Origin: Peribacillus simplex
GTDB taxonomy: Bacteria > Bacillota > Bacilli > Bacillales > DSM-1321
Direction: 5' to 3'
Length of the DNA stretch: 57,134 nt
Assembly (NCBI RefSeq): GCF_001542915.1
Contig: NZ_LNNH01000048.1
Span: forward strand, 2,078 to 59,211
The position numbers and the translations under genes are program-made. Positions 30,872 to 40,873 of the stretch are shown one piece after another (position 1 is the stretch's first letter; the number at the start of each line of letters is the position of its first letter). The notes below the pieces were generated by a model. It saw only the letters and a program-made list of their open reading frames with translations, was not told where the DNA came from and made no database searches.

Positions 30872-31651
30872 TCATTGGTATGATGGATGCCACTTCAAGC
30901 ATCTTTTTTCGACCATTTTGGCAAACACATCCGATATTTTCCCCAGTAAAGCATATAAGAGAATGCTCAGCACGACGACGTCCATCCTCATGAATTCCCG
31001 TGCATTCATCGCCATATAGCCAATCCCTGAATTGGCGGATATCGTTTCTGCGACAATCAACGTCACCCACATGATTCCAAGCGAGAAGCGGATACCTACC
31101 AAAATGGAGGGAAGGGCTGCCGGAAGAATCACATTCCAGAATAGAGAAAATCCATGAAGCCCATAAACCCTCGCTGCCTCAATCAAATCTTTATCCACCG
31201 ACTTCACGCCATGAAAGGTGTTTAAATAGATAGGGAAAAGGACCCCTAAGGCTACAAGAAAGATTTTGGCCTCTTCTTCTATCCCGAACCAAAGAATCAC
31301 GAGCGGTATTAAAGCTAAATGCGGTATGTTGCGCAACATCTGCAAGGACGTGTCGAATAATGTTTCCGCAATGTTGGATATCCCATTTAACAACCCTAGG
31401 GCAAAACCAATGATCCCGCCTATTAAAAAGCCGATGAAAGCCCGCTTTGCACTGATGCCGATATATTCCGCAAGATCTCCCGTTTCCAATAAAGCGGCAC
31501 CTGCTTGAAGCACCTCTGTCGGGGCAGGCAATATTCGCTCCGACAGAATTCCCCACAAGGACAGCAGCTGCCAGATCACCAATAGGAGAAGGGGGACGAG
31601 CCATGAGATGAAATGTGATTTATTGAACGTTTTGTTTAACTTTGCTTGCAT
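30872..31651 (-). CDS. ssuC: Aliphatic sulfonate ABC transporter, permease
   Basis: The membrane part of the sulfonate importer. The 259-residue protein has about six membrane segments, starting with [20 protein letters not shown], and the ATPase-contacting EAA loop ([20 protein letters not shown]). The start is uncertain: the ATG at 31651 (MQAKLNK) has AAGGAAG eleven bases upstream; an ATG at 31687 would add 12 residues. Both overlap the end of ssuD, which indicates coupled translation. Confidence 0.9.
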   Translation of the reverse strand: MQAKLNKTFNKSHFISWLVPLLLLVIWQLLSLWGILSERILPAPTEVLQAGAALLETGDLAEYIGISAKRAFIGFLIGGIIGFALGLLNGISNIAETLFDTSLQMLRNIPHLALIPLVILWFGIEEEAKIFLVALGVLFPIYLNTFHGVKSVDKDLIEAARVYGLHGFSLFWNVILPAALPSILVGIRFSLGIMWVTLIVAETISANSGIGYMAMNAREFMRMDVVVLSILLYALLGKISDVFAKMVEKRCLKWHPSYQ

Positions 31652-32792
31652 CTTCACTTTCACTTCCTTTTGTAGGGTAGTGGTCATTTGCCAGTATTTC
31701 CCCGAATGGGCTCGTCGCCTTTGAAACGGGTGCTTGCTGTTGTTCAATCGGAAGCAAAGGGAATAATAATTCCGCCACACGGTACGCTTCTTCCAGGTGG
31801 GGGTAACCGGATAAAATAAAGGATTCTATCCCGATTTCTTCATATTCCTTCATTCGGGCGGCAACATTCGCCGCACTTCCGACTAGTGCCGTCCCAGCCC
31901 CGCCGCGCACAAGGCCGACGCCTGCCCATAAGTTAGGGCTGATTTCCAGCGAATCCCTGCTTCCATTATGAAGTTGTGACATCCTTTTCTGTCCCACTGA
32001 ATCGAAACGCCCGAATATTTTTTGTGAATTTTCAATCATTTCATCATCGACGTATTGGATGAGTTCTTCCGCCGCCTGCCAAGCTTCCGCTTCCGTTTCC
32101 CTTACGATGACATGCATCCTTATGCCGAATTTGACCTCGCGTCCATACTCTGCTGCCTTCTTACGAACCTTCTCGATTTTCTCCGCTACTTGCCCTGGTG
32201 GCTCACCCCACGTCAAGTACACGTCAATATGCTTTCCGGCTATATCGATGGCCGGCTCCGACGAACCGCCGAAATAGAGTGGAGGATACGGCTTTTGTAC
32301 AGGTGGCAACAGGATATTTCCACCTTTAACTTTCAAGTGCTCGCCTTCAAAATCCACTTTTCCGCCATCCAAAGCCTCTCTCCAGATATCCAGGAATTCA
32401 TCCGTCTGCCCATAGCGTTCTTTATGATCAAGAAAGACGCCGTCGCCCGCCAATTCGACTGGGTCCCCGCCGGTGACTACATTGATCAAGAGCCTGCCGT
32501 CCGATAGCCTATCGAAGCTTGAAGCCATCCGGGCAGCCAAGGTCGGTGACATTAACCCCGGACGTATCGCCACTAAAAATTTCATCCTTTCGGTTGCTAA
32601 AATCAATGAAGAACCCACTACCCATGCATCCTCACATGAACGGCCCGTCGGCAGCAAAGCTCCTTCAAAACCTAAATGGTCGACCGCCTGTGCGATTTGC
32701 TTTAAATACGGAAGTGTAATCGCCCTCCCGCCCTTTGTCGTTCCTAAATAGCGACTTTCCCCATGTGATGGCAAAAACCAAAAAACTTTCAT
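31620..32792 (-). CDS. ssuD: FMNH2-dependent alkanesulfonate monooxygenase
   Basis: SsuD splits alkanesulfonates to aldehyde and sulfite using O2 and reduced FMN. The 390-residue protein has the bacterial luciferase-like TIM barrel; it begins [17 protein letters not shown], and contains [14 protein letters not shown] and [14 protein letters not shown], typical of SsuD. The C-terminal tail after about residue 345 is charged. Its ATG overlaps the ssuA stop by four bases. The NAD(P)H:FMN reductase SsuE, which must supply FMNH2, is not encoded here and would have to come from elsewhere. Confidence 0.93.
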   Translation of the reverse strand: MKVFWFLPSHGESRYLGTTKGGRAITLPYLKQIAQAVDHLGFEGALLPTGRSCEDAWVVGSSLILATERMKFLVAIRPGLMSPTLAARMASSFDRLSDGRLLINVVTGGDPVELAGDGVFLDHKERYGQTDEFLDIWREALDGGKVDFEGEHLKVKGGNILLPPVQKPYPPLYFGGSSEPAIDIAGKHIDVYLTWGEPPGQVAEKIEKVRKKAAEYGREVKFGIRMHVIVRETEAEAWQAAEELIQYVDDEMIENSQKIFGRFDSVGQKRMSQLHNGSRDSLEISPNLWAGVGLVRGGAGTALVGSAANVAARMKEYEEIGIESFILSGYPHLEEAYRVAELLFPLLPIEQQQAPVSKATSPFGEILANDHYPTKGSESEDASKVKQNVQ

Positions 32793-33778
32793 TTTCCATT
32801 TCCCCCTTCATTATTTTTTATGGATGCATCCAACACGTTAATTTTGCTTGGAATTAATTTAAGATTGTAAAATGTATCGGCTATTTTTTGCTGATCATCC
32901 AAAACGGAATCGGAAATATCCTCAAGACCGTATTTCTTTCTTTTTAATGTTTTTTCTAATACTTCAACACTCATTCCTATTTCCGGTGATAAAAACTCGG
33001 CGACATCGCTTGGGTTTTCTTCTATCCATTTATCCACCTGTATCAGTTCTTCTTTTATGATGTTCAAAGCCTCTTCATTCCCGGCAAAGGTATCGGTAGC
33101 CAAGAAGAATTCCCGATTCGAAACAAGCCCTTCTCCATTCTGGATCGTTTTCGTTTTCAGTTCCAATTCCGCTGCCGATAAGAAAGGGTCCCATATTACC
33201 CATGCATCAATTTGGTTCCCTTCAAAGGCCGCCCTTGCATCAGCCGGCGGTAAGTAGACAGGTTTAATATCATCCAATGTAAGGCCCGCCTCCTCCAAAG
33301 CCTTGACCAAAAGGTAGTGCACATTGGAGCCTTTATTCAAGCCGACCTTCTTGCCTTTCAATTCCTTCACACTTTTAATGGGGGAATCCTTTTGTACGAC
33401 AATAGCCTCCCCAGCAGGATTTGCCGGCTGATTGGCAACATAGACAAGCGGAGCATTGGCTGCCTGGGCAAAAATCGGCGGCGCTTCCCCTGTGTGCCCA
33501 AAGTCAATGCTGCCGACATTCAAGGCTTCAAGCAGCTGAGGGCCTGCGGGGAATTCTGTCCAATCGACGGTATAACCCGCATCTTTTAAACGTCTTTCCA
33601 GATCTCCCTTCGATTTTAAAATATTTAATGTCCCGAATTTTTGATAACCGATTTGAATGGTTTTAGCCGATTCTTTTGCATCGTTACGTTTGGAGCTGGT
33701 TTTCTCCTGTCCGCATCCACCTATGATCAGCAAGAAGACGCAAAGAATGGCCAGCAGCCATATTTGCTTTTTTTTCAT
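32789..33778 (-). CDS. ssuA: Sulfonate-binding lipoprotein of the Ssu transporter
   Basis: SsuA captures sulfonates outside the cell for SsuBC. The ATG at 33778 gives a 329-residue protein with a lipoprotein signal: KKKQ, a hydrophobic stretch and IGGC, with the cysteine as lipid anchor at about residue 21. The mature part is a type II periplasmic-binding fold ([33 protein letters not shown]). A longer reading to 33871 lacks a signal at its start and overlaps the leader terminator, so it is rejected. It heads ssuADCB behind a structured leader. Confidence 0.92.
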   Translation of the reverse strand: MKKKQIWLLAILCVFLLIIGGCGQEKTSSKRNDAKESAKTIQIGYQKFGTLNILKSKGDLERRLKDAGYTVDWTEFPAGPQLLEALNVGSIDFGHTGEAPPIFAQAANAPLVYVANQPANPAGEAIVVQKDSPIKSVKELKGKKVGLNKGSNVHYLLVKALEEAGLTLDDIKPVYLPPADARAAFEGNQIDAWVIWDPFLSAAELELKTKTIQNGEGLVSNREFFLATDTFAGNEEALNIIKEELIQVDKWIEENPSDVAEFLSPEIGMSVEVLEKTLKRKKYGLEDISDSVLDDQQKIADTFYNLKLIPSKINVLDASIKNNEGGNGK

Positions 33779-33810
33779 ACTCTGCACACCCTTCCCCCAC
33801 TTTTTATATA

Positions 33811-33951
33811 AAATAAAAAGCTCCTTTTCTTCACCATGGGATAAGGCACAGAAAAATGCCTCATGATTCAATGGTAAGTAAAAGGAGCCTTCGGTAGCCC
33901 GATCGGCGTACTTTCGTTATATTCCATCCCCTTTAAATGGATGGAAATTGT
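33811..33951 (-). promoter_or_regulatory. Structured 5' leader of ssuADCB with intrinsic terminator
   Basis: From the predicted transcription start near 33951 the RNA first forms a hairpin TTCCATCC/GGATGGAA (33922-33929 with 33939-33946), then a small one TCGG-GCTA-CCGA (33891-33902), then a long interrupted stem: GCTCCTTTT with AAAAGGAGC (33880-33888 with 33820-33828), ACCAT with ATGGT, TGCC with GGCA, directly followed by TTTTTATTT. A terminator between promoter and start codon points to attenuation control, as in a riboswitch or protein-dependent attenuator. It does not match the S-box, T-box, cobalamin, TPP or purine patterns that I know. Confidence 0.7.
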
Positions 33952-33957
33952 ATGTTC

Positions 33958-33986
33958 ATTCTATTACTACTATTCACACCTGTCAA
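33958..33986 (-). promoter_or_regulatory. Sigma-A promoter of ssuADCB
   Basis: Minus-strand TTGACA (33981-33986) and TAGAAT (33958-33963) are separated by 17 bases, a near-consensus promoter. The strength suggests control after initiation, consistent with the terminator in the leader. Confidence 0.83.
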
Positions 33987-34027
33987 CTAAGAATTAGGTA
34001 ATTCCCCATGTTGGTTCCATTAACCTA

Positions 34028-34059
34028 AAACATGGTGAGCCTAAGGGCCCACCATGTTT
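34028..34059 (-). terminator. Terminator downstream of prs
   Basis: A 10-bp stem pairs AAACATGGTG (34028-34037) with CACCATGTTT (34050-34059), flanked by T- and A-runs on both strands. It ends the glmU-prs unit before the ssu cluster. Confidence 0.85.
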
Positions 34060-34082
34060 TTTAGTATGCGTATTTATTTTCA

Positions 34083-35036
34083 TCAATCGAATAATGTGCT
34101 GACTGATTGTTCCTCGTGAACACGAATGATGGCCTCGGCAATCAAAGGTGCTACGGAAAGTCCGACTATCTTATCGATTTTCTTATCTTCAGACAGGACG
34201 ATTGAGTTGGTCACGACCAATTCCTTGATCGTTGAATTTTGAATCCTTTCGATGGCAGGACCTGAAAGGACCGGGTGAGTACAACAAGCATAAACCTCTT
34301 TAGCGCCATTTTCCACAAGTGCATTTGCAGCCAGTGTAATCGTGCCTGCCGTGTCGATGATGTCATCGATCAGGATTGCTGTTTTCCCTTCAATATTACC
34401 AATGATGTTCATGACTTCCGCCACGTTCGGTCTTGGACGGCGCTTATCGATAATGGCAATAGGCGCTTTTAGGCGATCTGCCATTTTACGGGCGCGCGTA
34501 ACACCGCCATGATCAGGAGAAACGATGACAATATCACTTAGATCTTTTTCTTTGAAGTGATCCGCTAAAATCGGAACGGCAACAAGGTGATCGATTAAAA
34601 TATCGAAGAAACCTTGGATTTGCGGCGCGTGAAGATCCAGGGTGATGACACGATGGGCACCAGCCGTTTCCAAAAGGTTCGCCACAAGTTTGGCAGTAAT
34701 CGGTTCACGTGCGCGTGCTTTACGGTCTTGCCGTGCATAACCATAGTATGGCATAACAATATTGATCGTCTTAGCTGAAGCACGTTTAAGAGCATCGATC
34801 ATAATTAAAAGTTCCATTAAATTTTCATTAACTGGTTGACTTGTTGATTGAATCACATATACGTCACAGCCACGAATGCTTTCTTCAATATTAATCTGAA
34901 CTTCACCGTCACTGAAACTGGTTACGCTACATTTTCCAAGTTCAACACCGATTGCAGCTGCAATTTCTTGAGCTAAATCAAAGTTTGAATTCAACGAGAA
35001 TACTTTTAAATTAGGATCTAAATACTGATTTGACAT
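34083..35036 (-). CDS. prs: Ribose-phosphate pyrophosphokinase
   Basis: Prs makes PRPP from ribose-5-phosphate and ATP for purine, pyrimidine, histidine and tryptophan synthesis. The 317-residue protein shows [15 protein letters not shown] (catalytic flexible loop), the D-rich [12 protein letters not shown] segment and the PRPP-binding motif [13 protein letters not shown]. It follows glmU by 15 bases as in B. subtilis. Confidence 0.97.
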   Translation of the reverse strand: MSNQYLDPNLKVFSLNSNFDLAQEIAAAIGVELGKCSVTSFSDGEVQINIEESIRGCDVYVIQSTSQPVNENLMELLIMIDALKRASAKTINIVMPYYGYARQDRKARAREPITAKLVANLLETAGAHRVITLDLHAPQIQGFFDILIDHLVAVPILADHFKEKDLSDIVIVSPDHGGVTRARKMADRLKAPIAIIDKRRPRPNVAEVMNIIGNIEGKTAILIDDIIDTAGTITLAANALVENGAKEVYACCTHPVLSGPAIERIQNSTIKELVVTNSIVLSEDKKIDKIVGLSVAPLIAEAIIRVHEEQSVSTLFD

Positions 35037-35051
35037 GATGACCTCCGTCGG

Positions 35052-36425
35052 TTATTTATTGAATTTTAAATTCTTCACATAATCTTCTTTGTTGACTTGA
35101 CGAGCCCGGGCAACTGACAAGGCTTCCTGCGGTACATCTTGCGTAATGGTTGACCCTGCAGCCACATATGCCCCTTCTCCAATTGTCACAGGTGCAACAA
35201 GATTAGAGTTGCAGCCTATGAAGACGTTGTCCTCAATCTTCGTCAAATGTTTATTTTTGCCGTCGTAGTTCACGGTAATAGATCCGCAGCCGATATTAAC
35301 ATTCTCTCCAACCTCTGCATCACCGATATAACTCAAATGCGAGGCTTTGCTTCCATTGCCGAAAACGGCCTTTTTAATTTCGACAAAATTTCCGATTTTA
35401 ACGGAATCGTGAATATCCGAATGAGGTCTAACATGAGCGAAAGGCCCGATTTTAACGGCACTTCCGATTCTGCTTTCATGCACGACCGATTGAAAGATCT
35501 CCGTTCCATCACCAATTTCACAATCACTGATTTCCGTATTCGGACCGATCAAGCAATCTTGGCCAATCACACTGTTTCCCTTGATGCATGATCCAGGGTT
35601 AATGACCGTATCCTGTCCGATTTGCACATTAGCTTCAATGAAAGTCGTCAATGGGTCGATGATCGTTACACCATTTCGCATATGCGATTCATTGATGCGT
35701 TTCCGTAAAATCTGCTCGGCCTGCGATAAAGCCACACGGTCATTTACCCCTAATGTCTCCTCGAAATCGCTGGATTGGAATGCCGTCACTGTTTCGCCTT
35801 CTTGTTTTAAAATTTCAATAACATCCGGCAGGTAATATTCGCCCTGGACATTTTCATTTGAAACCTTTTTCAATGCGCTAAACAATGCTTGGTTGTCGAA
35901 GCAATATGTACCGGTATTTATTTCCTTAACATATCTTTCTTCATCAGAGGCATCCTTATGCTCGACGATTTTTTCTACAAGTCCGCCTTCACCGCGAAGG
36001 ACCCTTCCGTAGCCAGTCGGATTATCTGCATATGCCGTTAAGATTGTTGCTTTCGCCTGACTCCGCTCATGCAATGCTATGAGCTCTTCCATCGTTTCTG
36101 CTTTGATCAAGGGCGTATCACCGCAAATTACAAGGGTCGTTCCGCTTTTACCGGATAAAACGCTCTCCGCTTGCATGACGGCATGTGCCGTACCTAATTG
36201 CTGGTCTTGCAGGGCATACTTGCATGAATCGCCAAGCTGATCTTGAACTTTTTCAGCTCCATGGCCGATGACTGTTACAATATCCTCTATTTGAAGTTGA
36301 TTGACATGATCGATAACATGTTGTACCATTGGTTTCCCGCAAACAGGGTGCAAAACCTTATAAAGCTTAGATTTCATCCTTGTACCTTGCCCAGCGGCCA
36401 AAATTATTGCATAGCGATTACTCAT
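35052..36425 (-). CDS. glmU: Bifunctional GlmU: glucosamine-1-P acetyltransferase/GlcNAc-1-P uridylyltransferase
   Basis: GlmU makes UDP-GlcNAc for peptidoglycan and teichoic acids. The 457-residue protein has the N-terminal pyrophosphorylase domain ([13 protein letters not shown], residues 8-20; GTAHAV) and a C-terminal left-handed beta-helix of hexapeptide repeats from about residue 250 (ending [12 protein letters not shown]). It is the first gene after a 625-base gap and probably shares a transcript with prs. Confidence 0.97.
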   Translation of the reverse strand: MSNRYAIILAAGQGTRMKSKLYKVLHPVCGKPMVQHVIDHVNQLQIEDIVTVIGHGAEKVQDQLGDSCKYALQDQQLGTAHAVMQAESVLSGKSGTTLVICGDTPLIKAETMEELIALHERSQAKATILTAYADNPTGYGRVLRGEGGLVEKIVEHKDASDEERYVKEINTGTYCFDNQALFSALKKVSNENVQGEYYLPDVIEILKQEGETVTAFQSSDFEETLGVNDRVALSQAEQILRKRINESHMRNGVTIIDPLTTFIEANVQIGQDTVINPGSCIKGNSVIGQDCLIGPNTEISDCEIGDGTEIFQSVVHESRIGSAVKIGPFAHVRPHSDIHDSVKIGNFVEIKKAVFGNGSKASHLSYIGDAEVGENVNIGCGSITVNYDGKNKHLTKIEDNVFIGCNSNLVAPVTIGEGAYVAAGSTITQDVPQEALSVARARQVNKEDYVKNLKFNK

Positions 36426-36979
36426 AACAGGCCTCCATTTTCACCTTTTTATCCACTAAAAATATTATCTCAAATAGTGATTCATTTCAAGGCAACAATT
36501 AAAAGTACATATTATTGTCAACCGCTTGAAACAGAAAACATTCGATTTCCGATAACCGAATAGCTTTTCGATATTCGGTTTAGCAGCCTTGAAATCTTTG
36601 AAAAAAGGTTAAATTTCTGTCGGACGCACATTTTCATGACCAAAATCATGCAGAAACCGAGCCTTCCCCTCCCGGAAAGCCCTTCCCAACCCATTATTGC
36701 CAAAAATGGCCCGTTCGCCATCATGCCCTATAAGGGCATCTTAAAGCGGCACCGCATCTTCAGTCATCCACATGACGATATGAGGTTGCTCGGCTCATTT
36801 TTATGAAAGGGATAGGCCCTATCCCCAATAAAATGGCATCATTAAAAAGGTTTGAAAAATAAAAAGATTGGGTAAATGAATGCTGAAGAACCACCGCAAA
36901 TATTTCCAAACAAATCCAATCAACACAGAACTTTGCGGACGAATGGATGGTTCTGGATTTCCCGCTTTGGAATAAACTA
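36426..36979. other. Long gene-poor gap between spoVG and glmU
   Basis: About 550 bases without a convincing protein gene. Two inverted repeats stand out: AACCGAATA with TATTCGGTT (36554-36580, 9-base loop) and ATGCCCT with AGGGCAT (36723-36739, 3-base loop). Neither is followed by a T-run. Two short frames on the minus strand (36518-36724, 36760-36990) lack good ribosome binding sites and family resemblance. The glmU promoter should lie within the left part; TTGACA occurs on the minus strand near 36519 but no clear -10 follows at 17 bases. Confidence 0.5.
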
Positions 36980-37009
36980 AAAAAGAGCACTACTTATGAA
37001 GTAGGCTCT
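36978..37009 (-). terminator. Terminator downstream of spoVG
   Basis: An 11-bp stem pairs AGAGCACTACTT (36984-36995) with AGTAGGCTCT (37000-37009), followed on the minus strand by TTTTTT. Confidence 0.88.
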
Positions 37010-37050
37010 AGATGCACGAGTTTACATTTCAATGTTAAAAGTAAGGTTGA

Positions 37051-37347
37051 TTAAGAAGCCCCAGCTCCAGCTTCCTCTAGTTCAGTTTCAAGTTCTCCCA
37101 ATCGATGATATTCTGTCAAGACAGCTTCTTGAATTTTACCGCGTGTCGAGGAATTGATTGGATGAGCGATATCCCGGAATTCTCCATCAGGAGTTCGTTT
37201 ACTTGGCATTGCTACAAATAAACCATTGTTTCCGTCGATTACACGAATATCATGAACCACAAATTCATTATCCAATGTAATTGATGCGATAGCTCTCATA
37301 CGACCATCCGTATTCACACGGCGTAATCTTACGTCAGTTACTTCCAT
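37051..37347 (-). CDS. spoVG: Septation/virulence regulator SpoVG
   Basis: SpoVG is a small nucleic-acid-binding regulator affecting sporulation, septation and cell-surface functions. The 98-residue protein has the whole family: [23 protein letters not shown], the [11 protein letters not shown] strand, and [21 protein letters not shown] (in part). Its sigma-H promoter lies upstream. It follows ridA and precedes glmU as in B. subtilis. Confidence 0.97.
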   Translation of the reverse strand: MEVTDVRLRRVNTDGRMRAIASITLDNEFVVHDIRVIDGNNGLFVAMPSKRTPDGEFRDIAHPINSSTRGKIQEAVLTEYHRLGELETELEEAGAGAS

Positions 37348-37391
37348 TTAAGCTCACCATCCCTTTTTGTTGTTGTTAAAACTTAAAGTAC

Positions 37392-37420
37392 ATATTCAAC
37401 AAAAAAACGTGAACTCCTTC
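37392..37420 (-). promoter_or_regulatory. Sigma-H promoter of spoVG
   Basis: Minus-strand GAAGGAGTT (37412-37420) and GTTGAATAT (37392-37400) are separated by 11 bases. They fit the sigma-H consensus RNAGGAWWW, 11-12 bases, RNNGAATWW with one mismatch. The A/T-rich tract upstream (37421-37480) would suit AbrB binding, known for this gene. Confidence 0.85.
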
Positions 37421-37537
37421 TATTATCTGTAAGTTTTTTAGAAAATTCAGCCTAGTTTTCAAAAATAATAGAAACTTCCCTGATATTACAGGAAAAATAC
37501 CCATTACGTATGCCCCTTAAAAGCAAAAAAACGCCCG

Positions 37538-37912
37538 TTATTTAACGAGCGCAACCACTTCTATCTCCACCAGTGCATCTTTAGGGAGGCGTGCAACCTC
37601 TACACAAGAACGGGCAGGTTTGTGACTTGAAAAATATTCTCCGTATACTTCATTGATCGAACCGAAATCGTCCATGCTTTTAATGAATACAGTGGCCTTG
37701 ATGACCGTTTCCAAGGATGCCCCCGCTTCTTTCAACACGGCTTGAAGGTTTTTGAACACTTGATGAGTTTGTTCCTTGACATCACCCGTCACCATTTCAC
37801 CAGTAGCAGTAAGCGGAATTTGCCCTGAACTGAAAAATAACTTATCGACGATCACGCCCTGTGAATATGGGCCGATCGCTGCCGGTGCTTCATTCGTATG
37901 TATCGTTTTCAT
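37538..37912 (-). CDS. ridA: Enamine/imine deaminase RidA (YabJ)
   Basis: RidA hydrolyses reactive enamine and imine intermediates; in B. subtilis YabJ also affects purine repression. The 124-residue protein starts [20 protein letters not shown] and has the conserved arginine in [10 protein letters not shown]. The ATG at 37912 follows GGGGGAA; a longer frame would run into purR. It begins 13 bases after the purR stop. Confidence 0.95.
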   Translation of the reverse strand: MKTIHTNEAPAAIGPYSQGVIVDKLFFSSGQIPLTATGEMVTGDVKEQTHQVFKNLQAVLKEAGASLETVIKATVFIKSMDDFGSINEVYGEYFSSHKPARSCVEVARLPKDALVEIEVVALVK

Positions 37913-37925
37913 GAAATGATTCCCC

Positions 37926-38750
37926 CTATCCCTTTTTAGAAAAATAATTTCCACGGCTGACATTGATTTTTTTGTCTCTTTCTACTACCTGTGTCAACTT
38001 GATTAAGGATACATAATCCTCGACAAGGCATTCCTCGGTATGCTCCGATTCAACCAGCACGGCAATTCCGGCCACTGTTGCTTTGAATTCATCCAATAAA
38101 CTGACCATACCATTAATGGTGCCTCCAGCCTTCATGAAATCATCCACAATCAATACATTCGAACCCTCAACCAAACTTCGTTTCGAAAGTACCATCGTCT
38201 GAATTCTCTTCGAAGAGCCTGAAACATAATTGATGCTCACTGTAGAACCTTCCGTCACTTTATTGTTCCTTCTAACGATGACGACCGGCACGTTCAAATA
38301 ATTTGCCACGGCATAGGCTAATGATATCCCTTTGGTTGCCATGGTCATGATGACCGAAACATTTTTCCTGGCATACATGGAAGCGATGATCCTGCCAACC
38401 TTATTCACGGTTTGCGGATGCCCTAATATATCTGTCATATACAGATAGCCGCCGGGAAGAAGCCTTTCAGGGCTGGCAATCGTTTCGCATAATTCGTCAA
38501 TGAAGGCATTTGCTTCGCCTTCCTTGATGGATACGATATATTTCACGCCGCCTGCCGCACCCGGAACGGTCGTTAAAGATCCGATCCCACGCTGTTCAAA
38601 GGTATCCTTGATGATTGTTAAATCTTCACTGATCGAGGATTTTGCCGAACTATACCTTTCAGCAAAATAAGTCAGCGAGACAAGTTCTCCTGGATGTTCT
38701 AATAAATAATTGGTCATATCGACCAGCCTCTCGCTGCGACGAAATTTCAT
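37926..38750 (-). CDS. purR: Purine repressor PurR (Bacillus type)
   Basis: PurR represses purine genes; PRPP relieves it and it senses (p)ppGpp in B. subtilis. The 274-residue protein has an N-terminal winged helix (residues 1-75; [20 protein letters not shown]) and a C-terminal phosphoribosyltransferase-like domain with the PRPP motif [13 protein letters not shown]. It starts behind AAAGGGGGTG. A TATAAT lies about 25 bases upstream, but no convincing -35 or PurBox was recognised. Confidence 0.96.
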   Translation of the reverse strand: MKFRRSERLVDMTNYLLEHPGELVSLTYFAERYSSAKSSISEDLTIIKDTFEQRGIGSLTTVPGAAGGVKYIVSIKEGEANAFIDELCETIASPERLLPGGYLYMTDILGHPQTVNKVGRIIASMYARKNVSVIMTMATKGISLAYAVANYLNVPVVIVRRNNKVTEGSTVSINYVSGSSKRIQTMVLSKRSLVEGSNVLIVDDFMKAGGTINGMVSLLDEFKATVAGIAVLVESEHTEECLVEDYVSLIKLTQVVERDKKINVSRGNYFSKKG

Positions 38751-38811
38751 TGAGACACCCCCTTTGTGAATTCCGAATATTATATAGCAACTATACCACT
38801 AATGTACGTTT

Positions 38812-39681
38812 CTATTCAAGATTGTTTCGATCGCCCAATAAACGGACCGCATAGACTTGATCACAGAATCCCCGCAGGCCGTTATATATTCTTTGCATGC
38901 GCGAGTCATGTTCCACCAAACCAAAAACGGTAGGGCCGCTTCCGCTCATCAAGACCGAATCTGCTCCGAATGTTTTCATTTGATCTTTAATATTTGCAAC
39001 TTCCGGATATAACTGCAATGTCACTTGCTCGAGAACATTGCCCAACCCATCGCATACATCCTGATAACTGTTTGCTTTGATCGCCGAGATCATTCCAGGC
39101 ACATCCGGATGATCCATTTTTGAAATTTGGAGCCTTTTGTATATATCAGCCGTGGAAACGCCAATTGTCGGCTTGGCTAAAATGACCCAGCATTTCGGCG
39201 GTGCCGGCAGATGCGTGATTTTTTCCCCGCGCCCTCTGGCCAGAGCCGTTCCCCCATAGACACAAAAGGATACATCAGAGCCAATTTCCGCTCCTATTTC
39301 CGCAAGCTCGTCCATGGATAGCCCAAGCTTCCACAGTCTATTTAAGCCTCTCAGGGTAGCTGCGGCATCACTGCTTCCCCCGGCAAGTCCAGCTGCTACA
39401 GGAATATTTTTCTCTATAGTTATAGAAACACCTTTATTGATTCCAAAACGTTCCTTTAGAATAAATGCGGCTTGGTAAGCTAAATTCCGATGATCATCCG
39501 GAACGAATCGATTATGGGATAGAATCTGTATATGGTTTCCCTTTATTTCCTTCAGTTCAATTCTATCGGCAAGGTCGACTGTCGTCATGATCATTTCCAC
39601 CTCATGATACCCGTCAGGCCGTTTGAAAAGCACATCCAAAGCCAAGTTAATCTTAGCCGGGGCTTTTTCCATAAGCTTCAA
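38812..39681 (-). CDS. ispE: 4-diphosphocytidyl-2-C-methylerythritol kinase
   Basis: IspE is a GHMP kinase of the MEP isoprenoid pathway. The TTG at 39679-39681, preceded by AGGTGG, yields 289 residues beginning [13 protein letters not shown], exactly the B. subtilis length; a GTG three codons upstream has no ribosome binding site. The ATP-binding GHMP motif is [14 protein letters not shown] (around residue 95), and the late [12 protein letters not shown] is the third GHMP motif. It lies between sspF and purR. Confidence 0.94.
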   Translation of the reverse strand: MKLMEKAPAKINLALDVLFKRPDGYHEVEMIMTTVDLADRIELKEIKGNHIQILSHNRFVPDDHRNLAYQAAFILKERFGINKGVSITIEKNIPVAAGLAGGSSDAAATLRGLNRLWKLGLSMDELAEIGAEIGSDVSFCVYGGTALARGRGEKITHLPAPPKCWVILAKPTIGVSTADIYKRLQISKMDHPDVPGMISAIKANSYQDVCDGLGNVLEQVTLQLYPEVANIKDQMKTFGADSVLMSGSGPTVFGLVEHDSRMQRIYNGLRGFCDQVYAVRLLGDRNNLE

Positions 39682-39883
39682 TATGTCCACCTACTTTAAC
39701 GTTCTTAAAAGTTCTTGTCCTATTCTATCATATTTGTTTATATTCTAAAGGTTTTTTCATCGTAATTTCAATGTATTGAAGCGAAGATCGACCTTCAGAG
39801 GCGAATGGACACATGCAGTAGGCATATGGGCGAGCAGCTTCTCCCTGCTTACAATATTCATACAGCCCTTACGATACATAAAA

Positions 39884-39951
39884 AACCGGACTCCTTATCT
39901 ACAATGTAAGCAAAAATGAATCGTGCTATACATTGTAACGGGAGCCCGGCT
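39884..39951 (-). terminator. Long terminator downstream of sspF
   Basis: A long stem-loop reads on the minus strand GCCGGGCTCC, TACAATGTA, a loop of about 20 bases, TACATTGTA, GGAGTCCGGT, then TTTTTT. Two perfect or near-perfect stem sections are separated by a small bulge. Confidence 0.8.
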
Positions 39952-39991
39952 TCTTTAAAGGGTGACAGCATGTTGCAATTTAGTGTTCAAT

Positions 39992-40168
39992 TTATTCTTT
40001 GTTCACCAATTGACGTTGTGCTTTTTCGATAGCAAGCTTCACCATGTTCCCTGCGTCCTTGGCCCGGATTCCTCCCCAGCCTTCTTTCTGGACCACATCG
40101 TAAAATCCAAGTTCTTTTGCCAATTCTTCTTTAAGACCATCTGACATAATCCCTTTTCTCCTGCTCAA
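39992..40168 (-). CDS. sspF: Small acid-soluble spore protein SspF
   Basis: SspF is a minor alpha/beta-type SASP that coats DNA in the forespore. The family core [27 protein letters not shown] (in part) is complete. The TTG at 40168 gives 58 residues starting [12 protein letters not shown], which parallels MGRRRGVMSDE of B. subtilis and has AAAGGGG nine bases upstream. An ATG at 40147 gives 51 residues with AGGAG as alternative site. It lies between veg and ispE as in B. subtilis. Confidence 0.93.
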   Translation of the reverse strand: MSRRKGIMSDGLKEELAKELGFYDVVQKEGWGGIRAKDAGNMVKLAIEKAQRQLVNKE

Positions 40169-40264
40169 GCGAAACGACCCCTTTCACATGCTGTCACATG
40201 CCTAGTGTTTGCATCATACGTTATTTCATTACACCTTTTATGAAAATCGATTGTCCTTCCAGGC

Positions 40265-40299
40265 CAAAACAAAAAGCAGCAAACTCATGTTCGCTGCTT
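40265..40299 (-). terminator. Terminator downstream of veg
   Basis: AAGCAGC (40274-40280) pairs with GCTGCTT (40293-40299) around a 12-base loop, followed on the minus strand by TTTGTTTTGG. Confidence 0.75.
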
Positions 40300-40307
40300 C
40301 GTCTAAG

Positions 40308-40559
40308 TTACATCTCTTGTTGTTTGTTTAAAAATGTTAGTTCTACGGTTTCCGTTAAAACATCCGCATAGCTGTAAGATACTCTTTCAAACGCATTTTC
40401 ATCTTGGTCGAGCTCAATTACAAAAACAGCCGGATAAGTTTCCGCCAAAATTCCAAAACGTTCTACAGTCTTTCTTCTTCCACCATTTGCTTTTAAGAGC
40501 AATCTTTTGCCTAGGTTTGAATCAAGTGCAGTTTTAATATCAGCTAGAGTTTTTGGCAT
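40308..40559 (-). CDS. veg: Veg protein, biofilm-linked regulator
   Basis: Veg is a highly expressed vegetative protein that in B. subtilis raises biofilm gene expression by acting against SinR. The 83-residue protein matches the family: [28 protein letters not shown] in part, then [18 protein letters not shown] and [19 protein letters not shown] strong promoter lies upstream. Confidence 0.95.
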   Translation of the reverse strand: MPKTLADIKTALDSNLGKRLLLKANGGRRKTVERFGILAETYPAVFVIELDQDENAFERVSYSYADVLTETVELTFLNKQQEM

Positions 40560-40873
40560 TTTCGGTCCACCTCACTAAGTTAAGTATATCACAATTTACA
40601 TATATACGCAAACAAAATAATAAATTATATCAGCACTTAAAAATGTAGTCAATATATTTTTACCTGAAATTCGGCAAAATCCTGAACAATTTTATTATAT
40701 CCTGGGAAATGAAAAATTATGTAAACGAACTATCACCTTATTCAATCAGCCGAATTTTCGTAATTATAACCGTATATTTTGTCGACCTATCGCTAAATCA
40801 CCGATTCCAAAGGAGGATATCCGAATCCTGATACGATGAAAGCAAGCTGCATTCTTTTAAAAATGCAGCTCGC
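40560..40873. other. Upstream region of veg
   Basis: No gene in these 314 bases. It holds the veg promoter (listed) and an inverted repeat near the yabG stop (AGCAAGCTGCATT with AATGCAGCTCGCT, 40842-40875) that could serve as a weak terminator for yabG; its T-run is poor. Confidence 0.5.
40624..40652 (-). promoter_or_regulatory. Sigma-A promoter of veg
   Basis: TTGACT (40647-40652) and TATAAT (40624-40629) are exactly 17 bases apart on the minus strand, a near-perfect promoter, as expected for veg. Confidence 0.87.

Noticed and set aside
33779..33871. N-terminal extension of ssuA by 31 residues
   Set aside because: The extension lies over the leader terminator, and it would bury the lipoprotein signal inside the protein.
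33811..33951. SAM (S-box) riboswitch upstream of ssuA
   Set aside because: The conserved S-box blocks around the kink-turn and GCAACC are missing; only the general layout (leader plus terminator) agrees.
36518..36990. Two short minus-strand frames (68 and 76 residues) between spoVG and glmU
   Set aside because: No good ribosome binding site, no recognisable domain, and one overlaps the spoVG terminator.
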